Shown here piece by piece: positions 10,545 through 22,009 of a DNA stretch of 64,000 nucleotides. The stretch's first letter is position 1. Each line of letters starts with the position of its first letter. The notes below the pieces were generated by a model that was given only the letters and a program-made list of their open reading frames with translations, was not told the origin of the DNA and searched no databases. A program made the translations under genes and the position numbers. The DNA is from Hermetia illucens (taxonomy: Eukaryota; Arthropoda; Insecta; Diptera; Stratiomyidae). Location: NCBI RefSeq assembly GCF_905115235.1, contig NC_051850.1, forward strand, positions 25,917,010-25,981,009, read 5' to 3'.

Positions 10545-13080
10545 AAGGGGCCAAGCAGTGCACTAGAGGATAGACTGAAGCAGAATATGGTTCCCTGAGG
10601 CTAACCTATCTCTCTCTGGGGGTGAGGCCCTAGAGGAGAGACCTCTCAATACAGTCGTAATTGACGTTTATGAGGTCAGCTGTCCGGCTAAGAAAGTTAA
10701 GTCATCAAGGGACATACCATGGTGGAACAGGAACCTGGTCAGAATGAGAACAGAGGCACGAAAACTCTTCAACCAGGCAAAACAAACCGGGGACTGGCAG
10801 AGGTACAGAAATGCACCAACTACGTATAGCAACACGATCAGGGAAACAAAACGGAACAGGGACTTCTGTGAAGGGATCGAACAGATCACAGAAGCAGCTA
10901 GGCTTTACAAGGCTGTTTGAAGAAGGAAGATGGGATATTTAAGAAGAATAAGAGGACAAGGTACACCTGCTTCTCAGAACCTATTTCCCTTGGTCCTACC
11001 CCACGGTGGCAGGTGACAACATTCCGACTTACCAAACGAATAAAACAGGGAAGAAAGGGTAAATGAAAACCAGGAAAACAGAGAACTTTTAAACCACTGA
11101 AATCACTTAGAGTTGATGGCATTTTCCCAGCACTAATCCAGAAAAGCCTAGGAATCGTCTTAGAGTCTCTTCTGAGGGTGGTAATGGGGAGCATTGACCT
11201 GGGATATATACCAAGGACATGGAAACAAGCAAAAGTGGTCTTTATTCCAAAAGCGGGTTAAAGAAAAATCGTTTTCACCCTGAATCTTTCAAACCAATTT
11301 GCCTAACATCGTTCGTACTTTAAAACGATGTAGAAGGTCATCAAAATAACGTCCTAAAGCGTAATCCCCTACATAAGTATCAAGACGCTTACCAGGCAGA
11401 ACGGTAAATTGAAACTGCTCTGTATCAGCTAACGGATGCATTACAGGATGCCATAAAAACAAAAGAAATAGTACTGTGTGCGTTTTTAGATATAGAAGTC
11501 AACACATCGCACACAGAGATACAAGATCCCCTGAGCCGCAAGGGAGTGGGAAACCCCTAGCTTTCTAGATGGGCAAAACGCAAGAAAGTTGGCAAATAGA
11601 CATACCGACAGGTACAAATTCTATTGTCATGAACACTACTTAAGGTTGTCCACGGCGGGGATTATGGAGTAGGATAGTGGACGAACTCCTGGACGTACTA
11701 ACACATACTGGAATACAGGTCCAGGGTTACGCGAACGACATTGTTTGAATCTGTAGAGATAAATATGAGGATACCCTATGTGATAGAATCCAAACTGGAC
11801 TAAGGGTTACTAGTTCCTGGTGCAGGAAGGTGGGACCGCGGATCACCCCAGCGAAAACCATAGTACCATTCACTAGGAAACTTAAGTTTGATTACCTGAC
11901 AACCATAAGGTTACATGACATGGAGGTGAAATGACAAACAGAGGTCAAACATTTGGGAATTACGCTAGACCAAAAATTACTCTGGAAGACACATGTCGAA
12001 AACACTTGTCGGAAAGCCACGAGGTTTCTGATGACTTGGTCCATAGCAGGAAAAAATGGGGTTGCAGCCCGAAAATACTACTTTGGATATATACTGCAAT
12101 AGTAAGACTGCGTGTGTATCAGTGGTGCCATGAGGACATGCCCAACGACATCCCTAGAGGTCCTTCTGGGATTAACCCCTCTCCATCTGCACATACAGAT
12201 GTAGGCAAGGAGGGCAATATTCAGGATGGCCGGTAGTATCAATGAGGCGGGGAGCTGCCTAAACCGAAGGAAGATTGATATTATTTCTAGGTGGTATCCC
12301 GCATTACTGATATCAAGGGATAACATGACAGCGAGGTTTCAGTTTGATAAGAAATTTAAAACACGTTGGAGTAACAAGGCAAACTGGGAGAGCGTGGCTA
12401 GGACTTACAAGGAAAATGTTCTTGCTCTTAGAGCCAATAGGTAAGCATATTCCAGGTGGAAATATACGCCATGGATAGATGTCCCCCCTCTAATCTCCAA
12501 AGGAACTACAGGGAGTAGAACATTGCTATTCTCACCGAGACACAAGCAGCGATCAAGTCACTTATGCCCAACCAGGTGAACTCTAAACTGGTATGGGAAT
12601 GCCTTGAGAAACTGAATACGCTCGGCTCATCCAACGGCTTCTAGGCCATGCTAAGTTGGAAGGTAGTGAGGCAGCGGACGAACTAGCCCCGGTGGAATCG
12701 GAAACGGTTTCGTGGCTATCACATTAAGAAATTAAGAGGACTGGTTGAGGGAACTATACTGGGCAGGTCTACCAAGGATGGAGCAGTCCAAGGTGCTTAT
12801 TGGGAGATACGAACCCATGCGCACAAAGGATTGCTTAAACCTCACCACTCTCACGGGTCACTGTTGGCAAAACTACCACCTAGGGAAACTAGGGATATCT
12901 ATGGACACTGCCTGCAGGTTTTGTACGGAGTATGATGAAACCTCCTGGTACAGTGTCCGCAAAGGAGGTCGAGGCATCTGGGAGAGCACTTAATATCAGA
13001 TGCAAAGCTAAAAGATCTGGAAATAGGGAAAATACTAAAGATTCTGAAGGTTATAGGCTTGCTTAATATACTATGATTAA
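10545..13080 (+). mobile_element. RNase H-bearing LINE (I/LOA/Jockey type), internally deleted
   Basis: The 5' UTR (about 10,545-10,650; CTGAGGCTAACCTATCTCTC) is shared with the LINE ending at 28,645. It is joined directly to a pre-RT region (DIPWWNRNLV, ARKLFNQAKQTGDWQRY, FCEGIEQITEAARLYKAV; 10,710-10,920). RT start follows (ESLLRVVMGSIDLGYIPRTW, KVVFIPKAG; 11,160-11,260), then degraded RT, an RNase H remnant (TQAAIKSLMPNQVNSKLVWE near 12,540) and a C-terminal zone to about 13,075. ORF1 and the endonuclease are missing. Many stops are present. Confidence 0.75.
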
Positions 13081-13089
13081 TAGGTACAC

Positions 13090-13347
13090 TATAACCAGCA
13101 AAAGGGACACAATAGTTTTTAAGGACGTGGTACGACTTTTCCTTAACAGAATAATAATATTATAATAATGGTAAAGTACGGAAGTACGCCTCGAATCTAC
13201 AAGAGCCATTTACCAGGATGCTAATAATTTGTTTGGAAGCAACGATCTTGGCGAAATGGATGCGCGACCGGAATGTTTAAAACTAGTGATTGCAAAAGGT
13301 CCACATCGGTATTTCAGAGTCATAATAACACCAAAGTCACCTTCATT
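13090..13347. other. Unassigned spacer
   Basis: No gene seen. The left edge of the duplicated unit lies near 13,348. Confidence 0.3.
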
Positions 13348-13387
13348 CAAGCAGTAATAAAACATTAAACTTCCGTTAATCAACTTG

Positions 13388-13393
13388 TTTATT
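13388..13393 (-). terminator. Polyadenylation signal AATAAA, copy 3
   Basis: TTTATT on the + strand reads AATAAA downstream of the stop codon of the - strand gene. Confidence 0.7.
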
Positions 13394-13430
13394 TAGCCTT
13401 TAAATTAGTCCTTCGGAAACAGTTCACAAC

Positions 13431-13835
13431 TTAAGCAGCAGCCTTCTTCTTCCAGTAGTCGACAGCTGGGGCAACATATCCTGCGTGGAAGCCTGTGGCG
13501 ATTGGAGCAGCAACAGCTGGGGCGGCGTATCCAGCATGGAAGCCAGTAGCAATTGGAGCAGCGACAGCTGGAGCGGCATAGGTAACTGGCTTAACCACTG
13601 GAGCAGAGTAGGCGACTGGAGCAGCAGCAATGGCTGGGGCAGAGTATGCAACTGGCTTAACAACTGGAGCAGAGTAAGCAACTGGAGCGGCAGCAACGGC
13701 AGGAGCTGAATAAGTAACTGGAGTAGCAGCTACCGCAGCACCTACAATTGGGCCAGAGTATCCAGTGTAGGCTGGGGCGACGTATCCAGCGGAGGCAGCG
13801 CCAATGAAAGCAAGAGCCAAAACTACGAATTTCAT
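13431..13835 (-). CDS. AAPV-repeat cuticular protein, copy 3 (134 aa)
   Basis: Secreted cuticular protein with signal peptide MKFVVLALAFIGAASA, then GYVAPAYTGYSGPIVGAA, two AAPVAYSAPVVKPV units, and a duplicated AVAAPIATGFHAGY block before VAPAVDYWKKKAAA. It differs from the copy at 20,328 by only two residues (A/V in the signal peptide, T/A after KPV), and the flanks match too, so the two are products of a recent segmental duplication. Glycine-tyrosine after signal cleavage and SGPI instead of SAPV set copies 3-5 apart as a subgroup. No intron is seen. The antisense strand is also open because of the repeat codon pattern, but that frame is not a gene. Confidence 0.92.
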   Translation of the reverse strand: MKFVVLALAFIGAASAGYVAPAYTGYSGPIVGAAVAATPVTYSAPAVAAAPVAYSAPVVKPVAYSAPAIAAAPVAYSAPVVKPVTYAAPAVAAPIATGFHAGYAAPAVAAPIATGFHAGYVAPAVDYWKKKAAA

Positions 13836-13873
13836 TTTGCTTAAGTTGAGAAGTGTCTTTCGGGATGAACAGG

Positions 13874-13990
13874 TCCTGAATGATACCTTCCCTTGACTCG
13901 ATCGCGCTTTTTATATTTTAGACTGGACTCAAAGTTCTATTCAAACCAGTTTTCTTTTTGCTCTATATAATTCTTCGCATAAATTTAAAT
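13874..13990 (-). promoter_or_regulatory. Core promoter of cuticular gene copy 3
   Basis: On the - strand: initiator ATCATTCAGGA (13874-13884), TATAAAAAG (13907-13915), AAACTGGTTT (13943-13952; 27 bp from TATA) and a distal ATTTAAATTTATGCGA block (about 13975-13990). Confidence 0.75.
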
Positions 13991-15047
13991 GTTATTGACT
14001 AGAAGATTAATTGCTGATAGCCAAAGCTAGAATTATAGTGACAAAGTCGTGCATATTATGACCGTTTTCATTATGAGAAAATAAAGTCAAAGAGTGCAAC
14101 TTCGTGCTTTAGGTTAATGCCTAAATTTAGTTAATTTAATTTTTTGCTGCAATTTTAAAATAAGCTTGAAGCATACTTAAGAATTCTAAAATAAATTATT
14201 AATGCAATTTTGTAATGAATCGGTCAGGACCGATAGGCTGCTCTACCAAACTCTCCACTTTTATTGCCGCTACCTAGATAACAATTTTGGTTAAATTTAT
14301 TTAATTTATTTTATTTATTTATTTAATCTATAGTGGAATTTGAGCACCAAGAAAGATCCTAAAATTGGTTTTACGTCCAACATGTAAGATACTCTGTTCA
14401 GAAATAGATGAATGAAAATGACCGCACTACAACGAGAAGCCAACCGTCGACGAATCCAACTTTGATAGCCAAACCAACACTAGAGGGTTTCCTGTGGGCT
14501 GCTGGGCGTCCTGTATTTGTAATATCGTATCCTTCGTTATTAATCTATTTTGTAAACTGATAACCGAGAAAAAGTGAAGATAAATCTTTCATTTGGGCCC
14601 CAATCAAAGTACTACCTATCCCCAACAACGCTTAACCTTCCCCATCATCGAAATCGCTTCATCATATAAGTGCTAACCATTCCTAACAACGCATGACCTC
14701 GCTTACAACTGAAGGAATTCCTCTAATTAAAGTACATACTCGAACAGAGTACTACGGCCATTATCAAATATTTTCTAGCTAGCCCGAATATTCTCGTCAT
14801 ATGTGTATATATACGGGTTTTAAATATGTCAGATTTTAGGCTTTAATTTGCTACTGACGTTATCCCATATCGTAGCTTCCAGCAAATTTACTTGAAAATG
14901 TTAACTTTATTATGAACAGTGTAGTACAGCACAGTATTATGGGGTCTGATACTGAGAATTACTTCACTTTACGGTGCATACATTTTAAGTCCTAACTCTT
15001 CTTCCAACCAATATTAAAAGTTGAGCCATCTTTGAAAAGTACCAATT

Positions 15048-17870
15048 CTTCTTTTCCTTCAGCCTTTGTCCCATTCACAAGCGGGGTCATCTCGTCGTGA
15101 TCGGTTTCGCCATTTAATTCTATCGAATGCATGATCTGGGTGCAATCTCGAAGCTTTGAAATCCCCATCCAGCGTATCAAGCCACCGTTTTTCGGCCGGC
15201 CTTTTGGTCCTTTGCCATCGACATCGATGTTCAGGCCAATCGTGGCAAGTGAAGCACGAATTGCATGACCGAAAACGCCTTTCTCGCAACTTTTCCACGA
15301 TCGGTACAGCCCCATAACGATCGCCGATATCAAAACTTATTACGCCACTAGTCCAACGCAACATCTTCGTCTCCATTACCGCAAGACGCCGTTCATTGTC
15401 TTTTTAAGTCGGCCAACACTCAGAACTATAGAGGACGATAGAACGGACGACATCGCGGTATATTTTAGATTTGAGACATTCGTTGATACATCGATCACGA
15501 AGAACACCAGTTGTGGAACGCCACTTCATCCAGGTTGCGTTAATGCGTGAAGCACTTTCATAACGCAGTTCTCCATTGGCTGATAGCGTTGACCCGAGGT
15601 ATTTAAATAGCTCAGTTCTGGGCAGATCAGTGCCGCTTACAGTGATTATGCCTGTTTCATGGGGATCGGTCGTCAAAAATTCAGTTTTGTTTAGATTCAA
15701 TATGAGACCGTGTCTCATGAGGCGATCATTCCATTTTTGGACAAGTTGCTCGAGATCATTTTTGCATCTGATGATGCTAGAAAAACATCATCTGTATAAA
15801 GCAGTGTATAGGGCGCTGAACGTTGGATATCCCGTTTGACGGTGTCCAGAATAAGAACAAACAGGAATGGTGAGAGGGCGCTTCCTTGATGAACACCAAC
15901 AGAGACACGAAGCGGTTGTGATACACCCGCCATACTTCGAACTTTACTTTTCGGATCGTGGTAGAGCAATTGAATTGAATTGTCAAACGCTAAAAAGGGC
16001 GATGCTTCTCACGGTGTTTCTCCATGAGTAACCGCACAGAGTGTATTGCGTCAGTAGTTCCGCAGTTCTTGACAAATCCGGGTTTATTCGCGGTTATTCC
16101 AACGATTACGCGTTGTTGTGCGATTACCGTTGTCAAGAATGCGTTCAAAAATCTTCATGGTATGCAAAAGTAACCGAATCGGACGGTAATTTGAACATTC
16201 TGCTCGACTACCTTTCTTTTCCATATTGGAACAGTGGTACTTTCTTGCCAGTCAGATGGTGTTCTTCCTTCCTGAATAACCTGTTTAAAGAATTCACTGA
16301 GCCACAGTGTTGGGTCCCAGCTCTTCGCTTTCCAGAGCTCAGATGCGATATCATCAGGTCCTGTGGCTTTTCTCGATTTCGTTCGTTTTATTGCCTCCTC
16401 GACTTCAGTTGCGCTGATATGTGGAACCGGTCCAAATGACGGCAAGGATTGTGGAAGTGGAGGATGAGCAAATTCTTCAGTCAAATCTGCTCGAAGTATT
16501 CTCGCCATCTGTCCGTTGCGACTCGACGGTTGGTAAGCAAAGTACCGTTCTTGTCATTAACGCAACATAAATGTTCGATATCCTGTGTACGTTCGTTATG
16601 GCTTTTAGCAAGTCAATACAGAGCTCTCTCGCCATCCCGAGTGTCCAGTTTATCGTAATGATTTTTGTAATGGTTCGCTCGGGTGACAGCGATTGCTTTC
16701 TTTGCTTCCCAGTTGGCATTCCTATAAATTTGTCAATTAGCAGGCGTTTTATTGTCGAGAAATTTGTGGTAGAGGCGTTTCCTTTCACGGACCTTCATTT
16801 CAACATCGGAACATCATTCCTAAGCCAAGCATCTCGGTTGATATACCGCTTATCCGGCTTGGTGACCCCGAGAGTTGCAGATTTCGCTTTGTGGATCGTG
16901 TCTTTCATTTGGTTTCATGATTCTTCCATATTAGTAATGGTCCGCAATCGTATGAGTGAGATCATTTCTTCTTTCTTCTCACCAAATCGGCACCATTTAA
17001 TGCACGGCGAGCCTGTGCGTTCCTCACGATCGGCAATCAACGGCCGATGTTGAGGTGCGATGGTCTCATAGGGAACCACTCTGCAATCAGTGACAGTGGT
17101 AAAATGTTGACGTCTTATGAGAATATAGTCGATTTGCGTTTTACTGTTCCCACTGTAAAATGTAGAAAGATGAGACATTATATCAATTATACGCTCGCCA
17201 CCCTCATTGGGCGCTCCGGACCCCTTTCCCCCATGGCACCTGTTACCGTCTGCCTTTTCACCCACATGACCATTAATGTCGCCGGCAATGATAATGTAGT
17301 CGTCAGCAGGCACGTGACAAGTTTTTTCATCGAGAAGTTGCCAGAAGGCATCTTTCTCAGCATCAGGTTGACCTGTTTGTGGTGCGTACGCGGTGAAGAA
17401 GTGAATAGTGCGATCAGCTGAAATAATGGTGAGCTTCATCAGCGATCATCAAATCGTTCGACTTCTTTAACGGCATCACGGAAACCCTCTGAGATGGCAA
17501 CGCCAACACCATATTGAGTGTGTGGTTTACCAAAATAAAGTACTTTATAGCCATTTTTACCGCGTTCGCGTTCAATGTCGCAGCTTTCGGCACCAGACCT
17601 TCGGGTTTCTTGCAGAGCGCAGATATCAATGCGTCATTTTCGAAGAGCTTTTGCGTGTTCCTCGGTCTTTCCAGTCTCGCGGGACCTGTCACCAACAGAA
17701 ATCAGGGAGGATTTAGCATGGTAGAATAATTCCAACTATACTCTATTTATCTCTTCCCGGATCTCGAAATTTTATTTTTGTTTCACTGAGGATAGTACAG
17801 AGTACGTTGCCTCAAACCCTCCTCCTTTACCTGGGCTTGGGACCAGCATACTATATATAATGGCATGGTG
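15048..17870 (-). mobile_element. RTE-A LINE, near full length, with target-site duplication
   Basis: A 2,823-bp insertion flanked by a 14-bp direct repeat, GAAAAGTACCAATT (15,034-15,047) and GAAAAGTATCAATT (17,871-17,884). On the - strand the order is: a 5' UTR; an AP endonuclease (ICALQETRRSG; IIAGDINGHVGE; TQIDYILIRRQHF; APQHRPLI; about 17,690-17,000); a linker; and RT (RKATGPDDIASELW, GVHQGSALSPFLF, catalytic LLYTDDVFLA; about 16,400-15,750). The C-terminal domain reads PIVEKLRERRF, RPAEKRWLDTLDGDFKASRL and DRIKWRNRSRRDDPACE. The 3' end is the purine-rich GGCTGAAGGAAAAGAAGAA. The motifs are those of the RTE clade. Several frameshifts break the ORF, for example near 15,715. Confidence 0.9.
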
Positions 17871-17894
17871 GAAAAGTATCAATTAAGCCCTTTC

Positions 17895-19560
17895 ATTTGA
17901 TATTTCACATGATTATCATCACCAACAGCTCAACAACCAGTGTCTGGTCTTGGCCTGTCATAGTAAGGAACTCCAAATATCTCCGATTTGCGTCGAGCTC
18001 GACCAATTCAATATTCTTAATAGTCGTCTGGCGTCCAGGCCTATGGCATCGCTCTATTTGGGGCAAATTTTTTCCACCATAGAGATTGACTTTTGGATCT
18101 GGACCCATAGATATTAAGTGAGCCGTCCACCGTAGCTTATTCAAGCAAATTTTATCTATGGTAGGTAGAAGAAGGTAGAAGAAGTTTTCAACTCTTTCAA
18201 AGTTATACTCTCCTATCTGCACCATTTTGTCGATAACTTCGTGTTCTCACGTAGCCACTATGTGTTTCATCTTGCTTTCACTAATGTGCACCCCATACAC
18301 GTAAAAGATGGGTGAAATTTTTTTTTCACCGAATATAGAGCCGAGCCACCGAATGTAGAATATGAAATAATAGATTTCGATTAGTATTTTCCGAAGCAAA
18401 CATTAGTTTTGACATTGATTGCAAAAGAGAAGAGTCCGGGATCGAAAGGGGATAATTACCTCAAAGAGCTTTTCTCAGAAACTTTCCTAACAAAAACTAA
18501 AAATTATGGTGGATCTTGCACACACAGGTGAATTATGATTATTATAATATTTTGAAAATTTATTTCAGCCCCAAGTTCATCCTAGATCTGTTTGCATAAA
18601 TATTGATTCCAATATAAAGCATCATACTGGAAAATTTGGTAGAATTCTTACCATTATTAACAAAGTTGCAGCAGATCAAACTTGCATTTTAGCGCCCAAT
18701 TACTACGTCCTAGGAGATAAAATGTCAGTATCGCATCGAATTGAATATTTTGAATATTCAACGTAAATGGACTCTATTTTATATATAAATGGGACAGTCA
18801 TGTACCCAAATATCCTTACATAAAAAATCATCAAAACTTTCCATACCTGAAGCTTCCGGATTCTGAGTTATTTAAGTATGAGACAAATAATGGCTCTTTG
18901 TTTATCATCAGGACTGATGTCCCAACCCTTGGTCATAGGATGATGCACCGCCTGCTGTAGTTGATTATTTCCATATTTAACCTGTCCAGTTGTAATTCCA
19001 TCGGCCCCTGACCAATTCTTAAGCCGCTGAATTACAAGGAGCATTTCATCCATGCTTTGCGGCGACAGCATTTGTCTCTTGTCATCATTCGGCGGGACCT
19101 CAAGCCCAAAGCTCCAACATGCCGATACGGTCAAACATAAGATTTGCTTCTTTGTCTCTACAGATACCACGCGTTCTGACTTTTTTTCGCCTGGTGTCAT
19201 ACCAATGTTTCAATCATTTGTCGATGTTTCCTCTTCCCCCAAATAGGCTTTATGGAGCGCTTTATTGTGAATGGCTCCAGTGAACCCAACTGTCAGAGGG
19301 GATCGAAAGTGTGAGAGAGATAGTGATCCGAGTTTACTTGTGCTTGTTGAATTGTCCGCAGTCCGTTGTGATTATCATGTTATGGGGGCAGACATATCGA
19401 CTGAATAAGGGCTTGGTACCTTCTCCGCGTATGATTTGATTATCATACCTCAACAGGTTCCGAGAGTTTATACAGTTCATTCCACTACGTCGCAGAAGGC
19501 ATGTCTCACCAACGCAGAGGCTCCTCTATAGGGAGAGTCCGTCCCTCTTCAGCGCAAATG
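17895..19560 (-). mobile_element. RTE-B LINE copy in unit A spacer, interrupted
   Basis: Reading the - strand: an endonuclease remnant (about 19,560-19,330); the RT entry (DDKRQMLSPQSMDEMLLVIQ, LKNWSGADGITTGQVKYG; 19,200-18,950); an interruption at about 18,240-18,868; and the C-terminal end (KICLNKLRWTAHLISMG, VQIGEYNFERV; 18,225-17,905). The 3' tail is GAT/CAT-rich. The same arrangement is present at 22,010-23,900, so this insertion predates the duplication. Confidence 0.7.
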
Positions 19561-20284
19561 TTCTAATGCAGTAAAATCAGCTCTTTATTAAGGCACTGTA
19601 TCGGCTAGCTGCTTAGCAGTTCCTGTTCTGCACAACAAGTGCATATTTCATGAGAAAATGCGTAAATTGTTATTCCTTTTCCTTAGCCACATCCGTCATT
19701 GTGTTATCGGTCCAACCCGAGACTCCCTCAAGTGATTTTCCGAATCCGGTTGCCAGCTCTACCCAACTCCCAAATTGGAAGTTTGTCCCGTTTTGAGCGC
19801 GGGAGGGTCGTCTTCGTTCTTCTCGCCTGCATTTTTCGTTAAGAAAAAACTCCCAGCGATCACCACATAGAAGTGGACATAGGGCTTAGTAGCAGTGATA
19901 TTGGAGTTTAGCAAGCGTCTCCCAAGCTTGTTCTCCATCGTGGAAACCAATCCATGCTTTCAAAGAAGAAATTATTCACCCCTTTACCTTTACCAGCATA
20001 TGTAAATACGATTACCATAAATCCCTCTGTTGGAAATGAACCACTTCTACACGCCATCGATGTCTGTTCCTGCAATGTGCTTCAGGTATCCTCACGATTT
20101 TCCGAGAAGTTTCTATTGTTCGTCGTTTCCTATGTGCTACTCCCATAAAGAAGTGCAAAGAAAACACTCGATGTTGATATTGAAAAGCTGCAGATTTTCC
20201 ACAAAATAACAAAAGAGGAAGATTGCAAAAGCCAACTATCAATCAAGCAGTAATAAAGAAATTAAAGTTCAGTCAATCAAGTTG

Positions 20285-20290
20285 TTTATT
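20285..20290 (-). terminator. Polyadenylation signal AATAAA, copy 4
   Basis: TTTATT on the + strand, at the same place relative to the stop codon as in copies 3 and 5. Confidence 0.7.
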
Positions 20291-20327
20291 TTGCCTTTAA
20301 ATCAGTCCTTCGAAAACAGTTCACAAC

Positions 20328-20732
20328 TTAAGCAGCAGCCTTCTTCTTCCAGTAGTCGACAGCTGGGGCAACATATCCTGCGTGGAAGCCTGTGGCAATT
20401 GGAGCAGCAACAGCTGGGGCGGCGTATCCAGCATGGAAGCCAGTAGCAATTGGAGCAGCGACAGCTGGAGCGGCATAGGCAACTGGCTTAACTACTGGAG
20501 CAGAGTAGGCGACTGGAGCAGCAGCAATGGCTGGGGCAGAGTATGCAACTGGCTTAACAACTGGAGCAGAGTAAGCAACTGGAGCAGCAGCAACGGCAGG
20601 AGCTGAATAAGTAACTGGAGTAGCAGCTACCGCAGCACCTACAATTGGACCAGAGTATCCAGTGTAGGCTGGGGCGACGTATCCAGCGGAGACAGCGCCA
20701 ATGAAAGCAAGAGCCAAAACTACGAATTTCAT
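20328..20732 (-). CDS. AAPV-repeat cuticular protein, copy 4 (134 aa)
   Basis: Secreted cuticular protein, almost identical to copy 3. The signal peptide is MKFVVLALAFIGAVSA, with a V in place of A before the cleavage site; the A-x-A rule becomes V-S-A, which is still acceptable. The body has the same two AAPVAYSAPVVKPVAY units and the same duplicated PIATGFHAGY block, and ends VDYWKKKAAA. It lies in the middle of three tandem duplicated genes, and its upstream 1.2 kb aligns with that of copy 3. Gene conversion among the three is possible. No intron is seen. Confidence 0.92.
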   Translation of the reverse strand: MKFVVLALAFIGAVSAGYVAPAYTGYSGPIVGAAVAATPVTYSAPAVAAAPVAYSAPVVKPVAYSAPAIAAAPVAYSAPVVKPVAYAAPAVAAPIATGFHAGYAAPAVAAPIATGFHAGYVAPAVDYWKKKAAA

Positions 20733-20770
20733 TTTGCTTAAGTTGAGAAGTGTCTTTCGGGATGAACAGG

Positions 20771-20887
20771 TCCTGAATGATACCTTCCCTTGACTCGATC
20801 GCGCTTTTTATATTTTAGACTGGACTCAAAGTTCTATTCAAACCAGTTTTCTTTTTGCTCTATATAATTCTTCGCATAAATTTAAAT
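20771..20887 (-). promoter_or_regulatory. Core promoter of cuticular gene copy 4
   Basis: Initiator ATCATTCAGGA (about 20771-20781), TATAAAAAG (20804-20812), AAACTGGTTT (20840-20849; 27 bp gap) and distal ATTTAAATTTATGCG (20873-20887), all on the - strand. Essentially identical to the copy 3 promoter. Confidence 0.75.
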
Positions 20888-22009
20888 GTTATTGACTAGA
20901 AGATTAATTGCTGATAGCCAAAGCTAGAATTATAGTGACAAAGTCGTGCATATTATGACCGTTTTCATTATGAGAAAATAAAGTCAAAGAGTGCGACTTC
21001 GTGCTTTAGGTTAATGCCTAAATTTAATTAATTTAATCTCTTGCTGCAAATTTAAAATAAGCTTGAAGCGTATTTAAGAATTCAGAAATAAATTACAAAT
21101 GCAATTTTTTAATAAATGTGTCAGGGCAAAAAGGTTGCTCTACCAAGTTCTCCACTTTTATTGCCTCTACAATTTTTGTTAAATTAAATTTATTTATTAA
21201 TTAAGTTATTTATTTAATTGAATATATCCTATGGTATTTCTAAATGATGTTATCTACTCTTAGACAAAAGAATTTGAAGACCAAAGTATTGGAATTGGTT
21301 TTACGTCCCTCATCGAAGATAATCTGTTTAGAAGTGACTGAATGAAAATAACACCACCACAACGAGAAGACAACTCATGGCGAATTCAACCTTGATAGCC
21401 GAGCCAACACTAAAGGGTTTCATGTGGGCTGCTGAGCGCCCTGTAGTTGTAATATCGTATCCTTTGTTATTAATCTACCTTGAAAACTTGTAACCGAGAA
21501 AAAGTGCAGATAAATCTCTCATCTGGCCCCAATCCAGGTACTACCTACCCCCAGCAACGCTTAACCTTGTCCATAGGTGATCACGCTTCATCATATAAGT
21601 TATAACCATTTCTAGCAACGCATAACCTCGCCTACTACTTGACAAATTCCTCTAATTAAAGTACATCGAGCAGAGCACTAAGGCCATTATCAAATATTGT
21701 CTAGCTAGCTCGGATATTTTCGTCATATATGTATACTCGTATATACGGGCTTTAAATATGCCAAATTTTAGACTTTAATTTGATATTGGCGGTATATAAT
21801 CTCATAGCTTCCAGTAAATTCACTTGAAAATGATAACTTTGACCTACAATAACTTTATTATGAATAGTATAGTTCCAAGAAACTACAGTATTATGGGGTC
21901 TGATACTTAGAATTACTCCACTTTACAGTGCTTACATTTTAAGCCCTAACTCTTTTTCAAACCAATATTAAAAATTAAGCCAGCTCTGAAAAGTTCTAAA
22001 TGAGCCCTC

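Larger units (their letters stand above)
13348..20254. repeat. Segmental duplication unit A (holds copy 3 and a LINE insertion)
   Basis: From CAAGCAGTAATAAA near 13,348 the sequence aligns with 20,255 onward: the gene, about 1.2 kb of upstream flank, and a spacer (17,885-20,254) that aligns with 22,010-24,640. Without the 2.8-kb LINE the unit is about 4.1 kb. The gene and its first 270 bp upstream are nearly identical between units, while the outer flank is more diverged. Confidence 0.85.

Noticed and set aside
13485-13709. Trp/Ser/Asn-rich ORFs antisense to the cuticular genes (also at 20,382, 24,761 and 29,218)
   Set aside because: They arise from the codon periodicity of Ala/Pro/Val repeats on the other strand. 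There is no promoter or start context.
14285-14335. Run of TTTATTTAATT-like sequence as an origin or regulatory site
   Set aside because: Simple AT-rich low complexity. It is also present in the duplicated flank without sign of function.
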